A stretch of DNA of 64,000 nucleotides from Undibacterium piscinae (GTDB lineage: Bacteria > Pseudomonadota > Gammaproteobacteria > Burkholderiales > Burkholderiaceae_D), in assembly GCA_003970805.2 (NCBI GenBank), contig CP051152.1, forward strand, positions 3,286,001 through 3,350,000, in the 5' to 3' direction. Below are positions 19,200-28,879 of this stretch, piece after piece. The position numbers and the translations under genes were made by a program. Below the pieces are notes generated by a model. That model was not told the DNA's origin. It saw only the letters and a list, made by a program, of their open reading frames with translations, and searched no databases. Position 1 is the first letter of the stretch. Each line of letters opens with the position of its first letter.

Positions 19200-19919
19200 T
19201 TATGCCGCTGACTTCAGCGATGATACTTCAATACTGTCGCCTATCAGCTTGATTTGTACCGGATGTTGCGCCGGAAGTTGCGGGAAGCCATCTTCAAAGG
19301 TGCGGTAAATACCGGCAATCGAGACCAGTTCAGGTTCCATCGTCAATGCGTAGATGCGAGCATTGATGTTGCCGCTGGCACCGGCCAGCGCCCGGCCGCG
19401 CAATGGAGCGTAAATATGGATGCTGCCGTCGGCGATCACTTCCGCGCCATTATTCACCGATGCAGTAATGATCAGATCGGAACCGCGTGCATAGATTCTT
19501 TGCCCGGCACGTACCGGGGTATCAATCACCATTGCCGGTATGTGCTGCGCTTGCGGTGCTGCGGCGACGTGTGATGGGGGGGCTTCAGATTCTGGTCGTA
19601 TTTTACTCACGACATCAATACTTAAACCCAGTGAGCGAATGTCGGCATGATCTTGCTCGCGTGCATTACGTACGGCGACGGTATTGAGGCCAAAGGATTT
19701 AAACAGGGCAATTAATGCGCTCCAGTCCAGCGTCTCCCCAGAAATCGCATCAATATCGATAATGGCAAATTCATCATCAAAAAAATCGGGAGTGCCGGCG
19801 GTCATTTCTTTTAATGCAAGCTCAAGTTCCGGAATCCCTGCCTCATTGAGGATAATCGCGACTGCCACCACCGTGGCTATTTTTACTTCTATAGGCTTGC
19901 GTGTCTGGTTGTTTTGCAT
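19200..19919 (-). CDS. minC: Septum site-determining protein MinC
   Basis: 239 residues; first gene of minCDE. MinC inhibits FtsZ polymerisation away from mid-cell. The N-terminal domain (ATVVAVAIILNEAGIPELELALKEM) is followed by a linker and the C-terminal beta-helix domain with the MinD-binding pattern QRIYARGSDLIITASVNNGAEVIADGSIHIYAPLRG in broken form across residues about 142-180 and the RGRALAGASGN turn. It is intact. Confidence 0.95.
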   Translation of the reverse strand: MQNNQTRKPIEVKIATVVAVAIILNEAGIPELELALKEMTAGTPDFFDDEFAIIDIDAISGETLDWSALIALFKSFGLNTVAVRNAREQDHADIRSLGLSIDVVSKIRPESEAPPSHVAAAPQAQHIPAMVIDTPVRAGQRIYARGSDLIITASVNNGAEVIADGSIHIYAPLRGRALAGASGNINARIYALTMEPELVSIAGIYRTFEDGFPQLPAQHPVQIKLIGDSIEVSSLKSAA

Positions 19920-19998
19920 AAAAGGCGAAATTAGGGAGTAAGAACAACTGTTGACGCAAATCTTCTGCCATTAAAAATAAGGGATAGATGACGCGAAT

Positions 19999-20718
19999 AT
20001 GGCAATCGTACCAATTGATGAACAAGAATGCAAAAAGACTATGCAGGGTGCTGGGCTGTTACACCTTCGGTACATCCTGTCGGATGACACCGCAGGTAGC
20101 CGTCGTAAAAAATCTGGTGCTCTAGATGGGACGATAAAGACGAAGACACCGTATGCCGGCTTGTTTGAGGTGCGGGTCGGCAGCGACATTCTGTACACCG
20201 ATGAAAAAGCGCAATATCTGTTTCTCGGTAGCGTGATCGACGCCCAGACTTCTACCGATTTGACCAAGCAGCGTACCGATGAATTGAGTAAGGTGAAGTT
20301 CTCTGATTTGCCTTTGGAACTGGCACTGAAATCGGTTACCGGTAATGGCAAGCGTGTCATCGCGATTTTTGAGGACCCTAACTGCGGCTATTGCAAGCGT
20401 TTCCGCAAGACTTTGCAGGGTGTGGAAAATCTCACTGTCTACACCTTTATGTACAACATCCTGTCGGATGACTCTACGACCAAGTCGAAAAATATCTGGT
20501 GCTCTGCAGATAAGAATAAGGCATGGGACGATTGGATGCTCAATAACAAGGCTGCGCCAACTGCCGCGGCAAATTGGATGCCAAACGACAAGATTCTGGC
20601 CTTGGGTAAAAAGCTGCGCGTAACCGGTACGCCTACCATCATCTTTGCCGATGGTTCACGTTTGCCGGGTGCGGTCGATGCCAAAGCGATGGAAGCCAAG
20701 TTCGCCAGCCTGAAGTAA
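19999..20718 (+). CDS. dsbC: DsbC-type disulfide isomerase with rearranged 5' end, no signal peptide
   Basis: From about residue 50 onward this is a normal DsbC: dimerisation domain (KTPYAGLFEVRVGSD) and thioredoxin-fold domain with active site CGYC at residues 129-132, and the cis-Pro loop TGTPTIIF. The expected signal peptide and first mature residues are missing. The N-terminal 48 or so residues are instead a diverged copy of the gene's own catalytic region: 20072-20088 matches 20456-20472 exactly (17 nt), 20112-20123 matches 20494-20505 exactly, and 20037-20050 nearly matches 20409-20422. Without export the isomerase could not act in the periplasm, so this copy is probably non-functional or uses an unseen start. 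Confidence 0.8.
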   Translation: MAIVPIDEQECKKTMQGAGLLHLRYILSDDTAGSRRKKSGALDGTIKTKTPYAGLFEVRVGSDILYTDEKAQYLFLGSVIDAQTSTDLTKQRTDELSKVKFSDLPLELALKSVTGNGKRVIAIFEDPNCGYCKRFRKTLQGVENLTVYTFMYNILSDDSTTKSKNIWCSADKNKAWDDWMLNNKAAPTAAANWMPNDKILALGKKLRVTGTPTIIFADGSRLPGAVDAKAMEAKFASLK

Positions 20719-20740
20719 ACAAGGCCCAGATCGAAACGCT

Positions 20741-20875
20741 GTGATGAATGCTCCTTACTGGTGTGGCATCTTGCTGGCCGCCGGCAAGGGGCGGCGTTTT
20801 GATGCCAGCGGCGTGCGCAATAAATTGCTGCAGCCTTTGCCGTCGGGCCTGGCAGTCGCGGCCGCTAGTGCGCAA
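20741..20875 (+). pseudogene. 5' stub of a MobA-like nucleotidyltransferase
   Basis: About 45 codons encode the beginning of a MobA/MocA-type NTP transferase, including the nucleotide-binding signature GILLAAGKGRRFD and SGVRNKLLQPLPSG. The homology then ends and the open frame continues without a stop into the neighbouring DUF3429 gene. The remainder of the transferase (normally about 190 residues) is absent, so this is a deletion remnant fused in frame to the next gene. Confidence 0.75.
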
Positions 20876-20917
20876 AAATTTATGCTCGGCTTTGCCGCGC
20901 AGTCTGGCTATTCCCCT

Positions 20918-21370
20918 ATGAATACTTTTGATCAACAGCTTGCCAACCGTCTGGGTTTTTCCGGCCTGGTTCCCTTTGTGTTGCTGACGCTGGCCTGCTG
21001 GATCGTCCATCCTGACTGGCTCGGGTATTTCATTAAGGGACAGCTTTCTTACGGTATCGCGATTCTTTCCTTCTTGGGCGGCTTGCATTGGGGTGTCGCC
21101 CTGATGTCGCATGACCGTCCGGCGGATGAAATCAAGCAAGCCCTGATCTGGGGCGTGATTCCGACCATGATTGCCTGGTGTTCCATGATTAATATGGGGA
21201 TAGGCTTCTTGGTACAGATTTTAGGTTTTGTCGTTGCCTATCAGGTTGATAAGCACTTCTATCAGCGCTATGCCTTGCCGGGCTGGTTCCTGGTGTTGCG
21301 TTTCCGTTTGACTTGTGTGGTAGTGACGGCATTGTCGCTGACTTTCATTGCAGCGAATGTGCGTTCTTAA
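20918..21370 (+). CDS. DUF3429 membrane protein
   Basis: 150 residues from ATG at 20918 (MNTFDQQLANRLGFSG); the frame is also open upstream from 20741 through the mobA-like stub. Four to five hydrophobic segments (VPFVLLTLACWIVHP, YGIAILSFLGGLHWGVAL, IWGVIPTMIAWCSM, IGFLVQILGFVVAYQV, LTCVVVTALSLTFIAA) match the DUF3429 family of small inner-membrane proteins of unknown function. The internal motif FLGGLHWG is characteristic. Confidence 0.8.
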   Translation: MNTFDQQLANRLGFSGLVPFVLLTLACWIVHPDWLGYFIKGQLSYGIAILSFLGGLHWGVALMSHDRPADEIKQALIWGVIPTMIAWCSMINMGIGFLVQILGFVVAYQVDKHFYQRYALPGWFLVLRFRLTCVVVTALSLTFIAANVRS

Positions 21371-21395
21371 AAAAATACAAAGAGACAACAACAGC

Positions 21396-22515
21396 ATGAA
21401 AATTGCATCTAAAAAAAATTTGCTAGTGCCAGCCATTAAGGCGGATAAAAATACTCTTCACTACAGCATCGTGCCTAAAGACCTGGCAGGACATCTGTTT
21501 CAGGTGACGCTGCAAATAACGCAAACCGATCCTGCCGGACAAGCCCTGAGTTTACCGGCGTGGATACCCGGCAGCTATATGGTGCGGGAGTTTGCCCGCA
21601 ATATCGTCAGCATCAGTGCCGCTTGTGACGGTAAAAAAATCGCTTTAACTAAGCTCGATAAGCACAGCTGGCAAGCGGCCCCGTGCAAGGGGACTTTGAC
21701 CGTCACGTATGAAGTTTATGCCTGGGATCTTTCGGTGCGTACCGCGCACATGGATCAAAGTCACGCTTTCTTCAATGGCACCAGCGTATTTTTGCAGGTG
21801 CTGGGGCAAGAGATGGCTTCGCATGTGCTTGATATCCAGCGCCCGCTTGACGCTGCCTGCAAAAATTGGCGCGTGGCGACCAGTTTGCCGGAACTGAAAG
21901 CCAAGCGTTATGGCTTCGGCACTTATATCGCAGAAAATTATGACGCCTTGATCGATCATCCGGTAGAGATCGGTGACTTCGCGATGGTGAGCTTTGAGGC
22001 GCACGGCGTACCGCATGATTTCGTGGTCAGCGGTCGCGTCCCCAATATGGATCTCGATAGGATTGCCGCCGATGTGAAAAAGATCTGCGAAAGCCAGATC
22101 GCCTTTTTCGAGCCAGTCAGCAAACGCGCGCCTATGGAGCGTTACGTGTTCATGACCATGGTGGTGGGTGGTTACGGTGGTTATGACTGGAACTTGGCCT
22201 CGACCGCCCGCAGCTGCAGCCGCAATGATTTGCCGCTCGACATCAAACAGAAATGAGTGATGGTTTATCGTTACAGCTTTTTAGGCCTGTGCAGTCATTG
22301 AATATTTTCATTACGCGGTTCCTGGAACGCAAGCGCATCAAGCCCGCAGCGTTTGCGCATTACGATCTGCGCCAGGAAAATTACACACATGGTCGCGCTG
22401 TTTGGATTTAAGCATACGCCTGGTGCGCCGGTAAAAAATCCCTGGCACGTGATGCGTGCGTTGTGGCAAAAGTATGGCCACGGTTTGCGGTCAGCAGCAA
22501 GGTCTGGCGGAAGAC
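21396..22515 (+). pseudogene. M61 glycyl aminopeptidase, degraded
   Basis: The N-terminal domain (from ATG 21396) is well preserved for about 280 residues: WIPGSYMVREFARNI, the DLSVRTAHMD segment, and YVFMTMVVG. Then the frame breaks: GYGGYDWNLAS diverges from the expected GGLEH, and the first frame ends at 22256. Pieces of the metalloprotease region survive in other frames near 22262-22305 (GLCSH then frameshifts where the zinc motif HEYFH should be) and 22320-22385 (RIKPAAFAHYDLRQENYT). A further piece near 22445-22475 (HVMRALWQKYG) comes from the far C-terminus, so several hundred codons are deleted between them. No zinc site can be formed; a true pseudogene. Confidence 0.85.
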
Positions 22516-22596
22516 AATGGCGTCATAGACGCAATATCCATGCGGGCTGCAGCACTAAAACCGCTGTAAACCCGCATCAATATTGCGTATTCAATG

Positions 22597-23406
22597 TCAA
22601 AAATCTAAAAAAAACAACTTTTGCATTTCCATGCCGGGATTTTCGGCGCGCATGAAAGCCTCGCCGACCAGGAAGCCGTGGACATTCGCTTCGCGCATGC
22701 GCTTGACGTCGTCTGTGCCCATGATGCCCGATTCGGTAATCACCAGTTTGTCGCCGCTGATGCGTGGCAGCAGGCCTATGGTGGTATCGAGTGTTACCTC
22801 AAAGGTGCGCAGGTTGCGGTTATTGATGCCCAATAAGGCTGTCTTGAGTTTCAAGGCGGCATCGAGCTCTTCTGCGTTATGCACTTCGACCAGCACGCTC
22901 ATGCCCAGTTCGTGGGCGCAGGCTTCCAGTTCGGCCATCAAGCCGTGATCCAAGGCCGCCACGATCAGCAAAATCGCATCCGCTCCCCAGCTGCGCGCCT
23001 GATAGATCTGGTAAGGATCTACCATGAAATCCTTGCGTAAGGCCGGGATGTTGCAAGCGGCACGCGCCTGCTGCAGATATTCGGGCGCACCCTGAAAGAA
23101 CTGCACATCAGTGAGCACCGACAGGCAAGCCGCGCCATATTGCTCATAGCCAGCAGCGATTTCGGCAGGGCGGAAATCCGGGCGCAAGATGCCTTTCGAC
23201 GGCGAGGCTTTTTTGATTTCAGCGATGACTGCTGCCTGACCGGCCGCAATCTTGTTGCGCAGGCTGGCTTCAAAACCGCGTATGCTCGCCTGCGCTTCTT
23301 GGTTGCCTTCCACTTCGCTGCGCAGGCTGCTGTAAGACTGGTATTTTTTGGCGGCAGCGACTTCGTCTTGTTTGACGTCTAGAATTTTGTTCAGGATATC
23401 GGACAT
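22597..23406 (-). CDS. trpC: Indole-3-glycerol phosphate synthase
   Basis: 269 residues, single-function TrpC, a TIM barrel. Catalytic motifs: the Lys in [12 protein letters not shown], the general-acid Lys in [13 protein letters not shown], the glutamate in [11 protein letters not shown], and the phosphate site ITESGI. It converts CdRP to indole-3-glycerol phosphate in tryptophan synthesis. It ends the trpE-G-D-C run; the trpD stop is 3 nt upstream. Confidence 0.97.
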   Translation of the reverse strand: MSDILNKILDVKQDEVAAAKKYQSYSSLRSEVEGNQEAQASIRGFEASLRNKIAAGQAAVIAEIKKASPSKGILRPDFRPAEIAAGYEQYGAACLSVLTDVQFFQGAPEYLQQARAACNIPALRKDFMVDPYQIYQARSWGADAILLIVAALDHGLMAELEACAHELGMSVLVEVHNAEELDAALKLKTALLGINNRNLRTFEVTLDTTIGLLPRISGDKLVITESGIMGTDDVKRMREANVHGFLVGEAFMRAENPGMEMQKLFFLDF

Positions 23407-23409
23407 CGC

Positions 23410-24441
23410 TTATTTCCCCAGTTGCTGAGTGACCTGGACGAACTGTTCCAGCTTGGCTAGTGCCGCACCGGAAGCAATCGCGTGCTGGGCTTTCCTGACG
23501 CCGTCGGCAATCGAGCTGGCGACACCGGCGCCGTACAGAGCCGCGCCGGCGTTAAGGCTGACGATATCGGAGGCAGGGCCTGCGACATTGTTCATTATGT
23601 CGAGAATTTTTTGCTTCGATTCATCCGCTCCCGATACTTTCAGGTTGCGGTTAGAGACCATTTGCAGGCCAAAATCTTCAGGATGGATATCGTATTCACG
23701 GATTTCACCGTTCACCAGTTCGCCCACCATGGTTGGCGCGCCCAGCGAGACTTCATCCATGTTGTCACGACCCCAGACCACCAGCGCATGTTGTGCGCCC
23801 AGTCTTTGCAGTACGCGTATCTGGATACCGACCAGATCAGGGTGGAATACACCCATCAGGATATTCGGTGCACCGGCCGGATTGGTCAGCGGCCCGAGAA
23901 TATTAAAAATAGTCCGTACACCGAGTTCTTTACGCACTGGTGCCGCATGTTTCATGGCGGCGTGATGATTCGGTGCGAACATGAAACCTATGCCAGTCTG
24001 GGCGATAGACTGGGCGATTTGCTCGGGTTTAAGATTGATGTTAACGCCCAGCGATTCGAGTACGTCGGCGCTGCCCGAGGAAGAGGAAACACTGCGGCCA
24101 CCATGTTTGGCGACGCGCGCACCGGCGGCGGCGGTGACAAACATCGAGGCGGTAGAAATATTAAACGTGTGTGCGCCGTCACCGCCGGTGCCGACGATGT
24201 CGATCAGATTGGTGGTATTGGCCATCGGCACCTTGGTCGATAGTTCACGCATGACTTGAGCGGCGGCGGTGATCTCGCCTATGCTCTCTTTCTTGACGCG
24301 CAAACCGACGGTGAGTGCGGCTATCATCACAGGCGACATTTCTCCACCCATGATTTTGCGAAACAGCGATAGCATTTCATCGTGAAATATCTCACGGTGT
24401 TCGATCAGGCGCGACAGGGCTTCTTGCTGAGAGATGGTCAT
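23410..24441 (-). CDS. trpD: Anthranilate phosphoribosyltransferase
   Basis: 343 residues. It transfers phosphoribosyl from PRPP to anthranilate. The PRPP-binding glycine loop is [15 protein letters not shown], and the [18 protein letters not shown] segment carries the conserved diphosphate contacts. It is separate from trpG here, not fused. It starts 2 nt after trpG and is followed at 3 nt by trpC. Confidence 0.97.
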   Translation of the reverse strand: MTISQQEALSRLIEHREIFHDEMLSLFRKIMGGEMSPVMIAALTVGLRVKKESIGEITAAAQVMRELSTKVPMANTTNLIDIVGTGGDGAHTFNISTASMFVTAAAGARVAKHGGRSVSSSSGSADVLESLGVNINLKPEQIAQSIAQTGIGFMFAPNHHAAMKHAAPVRKELGVRTIFNILGPLTNPAGAPNILMGVFHPDLVGIQIRVLQRLGAQHALVVWGRDNMDEVSLGAPTMVGELVNGEIREYDIHPEDFGLQMVSNRNLKVSGADESKQKILDIMNNVAGPASDIVSLNAGAALYGAGVASSIADGVRKAQHAIASGAALAKLEQFVQVTQQLGK

Positions 24442-24443
24442 GA

Positions 24444-25010
24444 TTATTTTCCGGTCAAAAAATTCTTGAGCAAGGCATGCCCATGTTCTGACAAAATCGA
24501 TTCAGGATGAAATTGCACGCCCTGTAAATTGAATGTCTTATGGCGCACTCCCATGATTTCGCCGTCTTCAGTCCAGGCTGTCACTTCCAGGCAATCAGGC
24601 AAACTGGAGCGTTCTATCGCCAGCGAGTGATAGCGGGTAACGGTATACGGACTAGGCAAGTCTTTGAACACACCGACACCGGTATGCGCGATCGGAGAAG
24701 TTTTTCCGTGCATGACTTGCTTGGCGCGTATCACATTGCCGCCGAATGCCGCAGCGATACTCTGGTGCCCGAGGCAGACGCCTAAAATCGGAATCTCGCC
24801 CGAGAAGCGTTTTAGCACCGGCACCGAAATTCCCGCCTCCAGCGGCGTACAAGGACCAGGCGAGATACAGATGTGATCGGGCTTTAAGGCAGCGATTTCA
24901 TCGAGCGTAATTTCATCGTTGCGGTAGGTACGTACATCTTCACCCAACTCGGCAAAATACTGCACCAGGTTGTAAGTAAAGGAATCGTAGTTGTCGATCA
25001 TTAATAACAT
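24444..25010 (-). CDS. trpG: Anthranilate synthase glutamine amidotransferase component
   Basis: 188 residues of class I glutamine amidotransferase type. The nucleophile Cys79 is in [12 protein letters not shown]; the His and Glu of the triad are in [10 protein letters not shown]. It supplies ammonia to TrpE. The start codon abuts the trpE stop directly (TAAATG), consistent with translational coupling and one-to-one subunit supply. Confidence 0.97.
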   Translation of the reverse strand: MLLMIDNYDSFTYNLVQYFAELGEDVRTYRNDEITLDEIAALKPDHICISPGPCTPLEAGISVPVLKRFSGEIPILGVCLGHQSIAAAFGGNVIRAKQVMHGKTSPIAHTGVGVFKDLPSPYTVTRYHSLAIERSSLPDCLEVTAWTEDGEIMGVRHKTFNLQGVQFHPESILSEHGHALLKNFLTGK

Positions 25011-26519
25011 TTATATCTCCCCATCCAATCCATCTTGCACTTGTTCTGCTGCGCGCAATACCGCGCGCGCCTTGTTTTCGGTTTCTTGCCATTCCATTTC
25101 AGGCACCGAGTCGGCGACGATGCCTGCTGCCGCCTGCACATACAGCATGCCATCCTTGAGTACGCCAGTGCGTATCGCAATCGCCAGATCCATCTCGCCG
25201 CTAAACGACAGGTAGCCACAGGCACCGCCATAGATGCCGCGCTTGGTCGGCTCTAATTGATCAATCAGTTCCATCGCCCGCACTTTCGGCGCACCGGATA
25301 AGGTACCGGCCGGGAAGGTGGCTTTGAGCACGTCGAGATTGGATAAATCCGCCTGCAAGATACCTTCGACGTTAGAGACGATATGCTGTACGTGCGAGTA
25401 TTTTTCTATCACCATCTGATCGGTGACCTTGACGCTGCCGGTTTGGGCGATGCGACCGATGTCGTTACGCGCCAGATCGATCAGCATCACGTGTTCGGCG
25501 ATTTCTTTAGGATCGGCCAATAGTTCGACCGCTAACTGTGCATCGCTTTCCGGTGTGGCGCCGCGTGGACGGGTGCCGGCCAGCGGACGTATCGTGACCT
25601 TTTTATTGCCGTCCTTATTTTCACCACCCTGCGTTTCGTTACGCACCAAAATTTCGGGTGAGGCACCGATGATCTGCATGTCGCCAAAATTGTAGAAATA
25701 CATGTAGGGCGAAGGATTGAGCGAGCGCAAGGCACGATACAAGGACAGCGGTGAATCAACGTAAGGTTTCTTGATGCGCTGGCCAATCTGCACCTGCATC
25801 AAGTCGCCGGCCATGATGTATTCCTTGGCTTTGGCGACTGCCTCCAGGTAATCGGTCTTATTGAAATCGCGTATGCTTTCGGTACGTACCGAGGCCGAAG
25901 TCACCGGGGCATCAACGCTACGGCGCAGCATGGCACGCAAGTCTTTCAGACGCTGGCGCGCTTTTGACCAGGCTTCCGGCTGGCTGGTGTCGGCATACAC
26001 GATCAGATACAGTTTGCCGGAGACATTGTCGATTACCGCCAACTCTTCGGTTAGCAGCAATTGGATATCGGGCAGACCCAGATCATCTTTGGGCGCGGAA
26101 TTGGCCAGACGCTTTTCTACATAACGTACCGCATCGTAGCCAAAATAGCCGGCCAGGCCGCCGCAAAAACGCGGTAAGCCCGGACGCAAGGCAACCTTGA
26201 AACGCGACTGAAATTCGGCAATGAAGTCGAGCGGATTACCTTCTGCGGTTTCGACCACGACGCCATGCTTGACGACCTCGGTACGCATGCCGTAGCTGCG
26301 CATCAGCGTGTGGGCAGGCAGGCCGATAAATGAGTAGCGACCAAAACGTTCGCCACCCATAACCGATTCGAGCAAGAAAGTATTCTTGCCGCCGTTCTGG
26401 TTTTGCGCCAGCTTCAGGTACAGGGTGAGTGGGGTCTCCAGATCGGCCAGAGCTTCCGCGATCATGGGGATACGGTTGTAGCCTTGCGCGGCCAGCGATT
26501 TAAATTCGAGTTCGGTCAT
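25011..26519 (-). CDS. trpE: Anthranilate synthase component I
   Basis: 502 residues. It converts chorismate to anthranilate. The N-terminal regulatory part includes LLESVMGGERFGRYSFIG, where the tryptophan feedback site (LLES) lies. The chorismate-binding part contains SPEILVR, PLAGTRPRG, HVMLIDLARNDIGRI and GGACGYLSF. First gene of trpEGDC; the upstream gph is separated by 335 bp, so trpE likely has its own promoter. Confidence 0.97.
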   Translation of the reverse strand: MTELEFKSLAAQGYNRIPMIAEALADLETPLTLYLKLAQNQNGGKNTFLLESVMGGERFGRYSFIGLPAHTLMRSYGMRTEVVKHGVVVETAEGNPLDFIAEFQSRFKVALRPGLPRFCGGLAGYFGYDAVRYVEKRLANSAPKDDLGLPDIQLLLTEELAVIDNVSGKLYLIVYADTSQPEAWSKARQRLKDLRAMLRRSVDAPVTSASVRTESIRDFNKTDYLEAVAKAKEYIMAGDLMQVQIGQRIKKPYVDSPLSLYRALRSLNPSPYMYFYNFGDMQIIGASPEILVRNETQGGENKDGNKKVTIRPLAGTRPRGATPESDAQLAVELLADPKEIAEHVMLIDLARNDIGRIAQTGSVKVTDQMVIEKYSHVQHIVSNVEGILQADLSNLDVLKATFPAGTLSGAPKVRAMELIDQLEPTKRGIYGGACGYLSFSGEMDLAIAIRTGVLKDGMLYVQAAAGIVADSVPEMEWQETENKARAVLRAAEQVQDGLDGEI

Positions 26520-26545
26520 GGTGTGCTTTCAGCCGTCATGGAAAC

Positions 26546-26576
26546 GGAGCCTGAGTGATTCAGGTTCCAGATTATA
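26546..26576 (-). promoter_or_regulatory. Candidate trpE promoter -10 and leader hairpin
   Basis: On the minus strand a perfect TATAAT (26571-26576) lies about 50 nt upstream of the trpE ATG; no good -35 is seen at 17 nt. Just after it, GGAACCTGA pairs with TCAGGCTCC (26546-26568, nine pairs including one G-U, 5-nt loop), so the transcript would begin near this stem. I see no leader peptide with Trp codons; a seven-codon upstream frame (ATG at 26539) has its TGA overlapping the trpE start. Confidence 0.45.
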
Positions 26577-26780
26577 CGGGTAAGACATAGTAAAAAAACA
26601 TGCAAACTAGCGCGAGGGATGTGCGTAATTTGCCCGGCAAACAATCAGTTTTGCCAGCGTCGCCAAAGCCAGGCCTCAAACGTGCCTGGTATCATTGCGG
26701 GATGTTTTTTATCGAGGAACATTCTGGGATGTTGAACGTAAGTTTGGTCGAAATTTGGGGTAATTAACTAAACAACTAAG

Positions 26781-26816
26781 TAACTAACTCGGTAACTAAC
26801 TCAGTAACTAAGTAAG
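26781..26816. repeat. 12-bp tandem repeat, three copies
   Basis: TAACTAACTCGG, TAACTAACTCAG and TAACTAAGTAAG lie head to tail between gph and trpE, preceded by a partial unit. They sit in a 335-bp gap (26520-26854) with no gene. Function unknown; possibly only replication slippage. Confidence 0.7.
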
Positions 26817-26854
26817 TTTCAAACAAGTAAGAGCAGGAGAAAACCATCAATGTA

Positions 26855-27526
26855 TCAGTGAGTGATTAACTTAACTGCTTCTAACAAGGTTGAAACTATA
26901 CCATCGCTTTCGACATTTTGTATAGTCTCACCATGATTGTAGCCGTAGGGCACTAACAACACCGGGCATTGTGCCGCTCTGGCGGCCTGCGCATCATTGG
27001 ATGAGTCGCCTATGGCCAGTACCTTGGCCGGAGCCAAATCAAAATCAGCGCACACTTGCAGTAAGGCAATCGGATCTGGTTTCTTGCGCTCAAACGAGTC
27101 ACCACCATAGACCACCTCAAAATAGGCGGATAAGCCCTTCTTCTCTAGTAGCGGCAGGGTGAAGGCGACCGGCTTGTTGGTCACGCATGCCATGCGTAAT
27201 CCTAGTGCACGCATCGCCTGCAGGCCCGCGATGACATCCGGATACAGTTCGCTGTAATCGCCGTTGATCGCCAGATAGTGGCGCTGATACGCAGCCATCG
27301 CCGCATCAAAATGCAGTGCGATTTGCTCCGCCGCAAAATCGACCGCCAATACCCGCTGGATCAGATTTTCCGAGCCTTTGCCGACAAATTTTTTGATGGT
27401 GTCGATGTCGAGTGCTGTCAGCCCAAACTCTGCGCGCATACGGTTGATGGCGATCAGAAAATCGGGAGCGGTATCAAGCATGGTGCCATCAAGATCGATG
27501 ATGACGGCTTGTATGTCTGAGAACAT
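26855..27526 (-). CDS. gph: Phosphoglycolate phosphatase, HAD family
   Basis: 223 residues. HAD motif I is DLDGTMLDTAPD (nucleophile and general acid Asp), motif II is the Thr in ACVTNKPVAF, motif III is the Lys in FERKKPDP, and motif IV is AIGDSSNDAQAA. It removes phosphate from 2-phosphoglycolate formed by oxygenase or DNA-repair reactions. Position between rpe and trpE matches the common betaproteobacterial order, supporting the gph call over other HAD phosphatases. Confidence 0.92.
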   Translation of the reverse strand: MFSDIQAVIIDLDGTMLDTAPDFLIAINRMRAEFGLTALDIDTIKKFVGKGSENLIQRVLAVDFAAEQIALHFDAAMAAYQRHYLAINGDYSELYPDVIAGLQAMRALGLRMACVTNKPVAFTLPLLEKKGLSAYFEVVYGGDSFERKKPDPIALLQVCADFDLAPAKVLAIGDSSNDAQAARAAQCPVLLVPYGYNHGETIQNVESDGIVSTLLEAVKLITH

Positions 27527-27625
27527 AATTGAAATCTATAAGGCAATATCGATGCGCCTGGTGGCACGATAATGGCCTGAAAGGCGCATGGATATTGTGG
27601 TTTGCTACGTCAGATGACGAGAGAA

Positions 27626-28291
27626 TTAGACTTTTGCCAGTTCCGTGCGCATCGCATTGATCACTGCCGTGTAGTCGGGTTTGCCGAAAATAGCAGAGCC
27701 AGCGACGAAAGTATCGGCACCTGCCGCGGCGATTTCTGCGATGTTGTCGATTTTTACGCCACCGTCGACTTGCAGCATGATGTCGCGTCCGCTGGCATCG
27801 ATCATCTTGCGAACTGCGGCGATTTTCTTCAGCGTGTGCGGAATGAAGGATTGGCCGCCAAAACCCGGATTAACCGACATGAGCAAGATCAAATCAAGCT
27901 TATCCATCACATGTTCCAGTATGTGTAGCGGGGTTGCCGGGTTGAGTACCAGGCCGGCTTTGCAACCATGTTCGCGTATCAGTTGCAGGGTGCGGTCTAT
28001 GTGTTCCGAGCCTTCCGGGTGAAAACTGATGATATTTGCACCCGCTTTGGCAAAATCAGGGATGATGCGGTCTACCGGTTTGACCATCAGATGTACATCG
28101 ATAGGAACTTGTACGTGTGGGCGTATCGCTTCGCAGACCAAAGGTCCTATCGTCAGATTCGGAACATAATGGTTGTCCATGACGTCAAAGTGAATCATGT
28201 CGGCGCCGGCGGCGACAACGTTGCGAACTTCTTCGCCAAGGCGGGCGAAGTCAGCGGAGAGTATGCTTGGTGCAATGCGATAAGTGGTCAT
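27626..28291 (-). CDS. rpe: Ribulose-phosphate 3-epimerase
   Basis: 221 residues, TIM barrel. It interconverts ribulose-5-phosphate and xylulose-5-phosphate in the pentose phosphate pathway. Signatures: [14 protein letters not shown], the metal-ligand motif [36 protein letters not shown] and VDGGV. Intact. gph follows about 100 bp downstream. Confidence 0.97.
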   Translation of the reverse strand: MTTYRIAPSILSADFARLGEEVRNVVAAGADMIHFDVMDNHYVPNLTIGPLVCEAIRPHVQVPIDVHLMVKPVDRIIPDFAKAGANIISFHPEGSEHIDRTLQLIREHGCKAGLVLNPATPLHILEHVMDKLDLILLMSVNPGFGGQSFIPHTLKKIAAVRKMIDASGRDIMLQVDGGVKIDNIAEIAAAGADTFVAGSAIFGKPDYTAVINAMRTELAKV

Positions 28292-28485
28292 GGTAGGGCT
28301 GCTTAAGAAGTGGTTAAACCTAAATTGGCAAGATGCGGTATTTTACTCCTGCAGGCTTGAGCTCGCTCTTGTAAGATGCAGCCTATGGTCGCATGTAGAT
28401 ATTTTTGTATGAAAAGTCCTTGGCGGGCGGTAGCGTCGCTAGATTAGTACAGAATTTAGAGAATGTAGAACGGAGAAACAACAAG

Positions 28486-28860
28486 ATGGCAGCTTATGAA
28501 ATCGAAGTAGCGGTAACGACACAATATTTAGCGGATCAATCAGAGCCTGATAATCACGACTACGTATTTGCCTACACCATTACGATTACCAATACCGGGA
28601 CGGTGGCGGCGCAGTTGATTTCGCGTCATTGGGTGATTACCGATGCACAAAATCAGGTGCAGGAAGTCAAGGGCTTAGGGGTAGTCGGGCATCAGCCTTT
28701 ATTGCAGGCCGGACAGGGCTTTGAATATAGTAGCGGTAGTTCATTGACTACACCGCACGGCAGTATGAAGGGGATGTATTTCTTTGTGGCCGAAGACGGA
28801 CATCGTTTTGAGGTGCAGATACCTGAATTCGTCCTTTCCTTGCCGCGCACTTTGCATTGA
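28486..28860 (+). CDS. apaG: ApaG (Co2+/Mg2+ efflux-associated) protein
   Basis: 124 residues from ATG at 28486, preceded by a purine-rich ribosome site (CGGAGAAACAACAAG). The family is a small immunoglobulin-like beta-sandwich (DUF525) of uncertain role. Conserved features are YTITITNTGTVAAQLISRHWVITD, the GVVGHQPLL turn and FEYSSGSSLTTPHGSMKGMYFF. A longer frame to 28405 lacks family similarity. Confidence 0.95.
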   Translation: MAAYEIEVAVTTQYLADQSEPDNHDYVFAYTITITNTGTVAAQLISRHWVITDAQNQVQEVKGLGVVGHQPLLQAGQGFEYSSGSSLTTPHGSMKGMYFFVAEDGHRFEVQIPEFVLSLPRTLH

Positions 28861-28861
28861 T

Positions 28862-28879
28862 CCGCACTTGTTAGTGCGG
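28862..28879. terminator. Hairpin at apaG 3' end
   Basis: CCGCAC (28862-28867) and GTGCGG (28874-28879) with a 6-nt loop begin immediately after the apaG stop. The minus-strand small membrane gene has its TAA (28871-28873) in the loop, so the hairpin may serve both convergent transcripts. The T-richness after it is weak. Confidence 0.5.

Noticed and set aside
26516..26539. Trp leader peptide and attenuator for trpE
   Set aside because: The short upstream frame MTAESTP has no Trp codon and no alternative terminator hairpin with T tract was found.
26781..26816. CRISPR-like array
   Set aside because: The 12-bp units are directly tandem without spacers; no other array or cas genes are present in the window.
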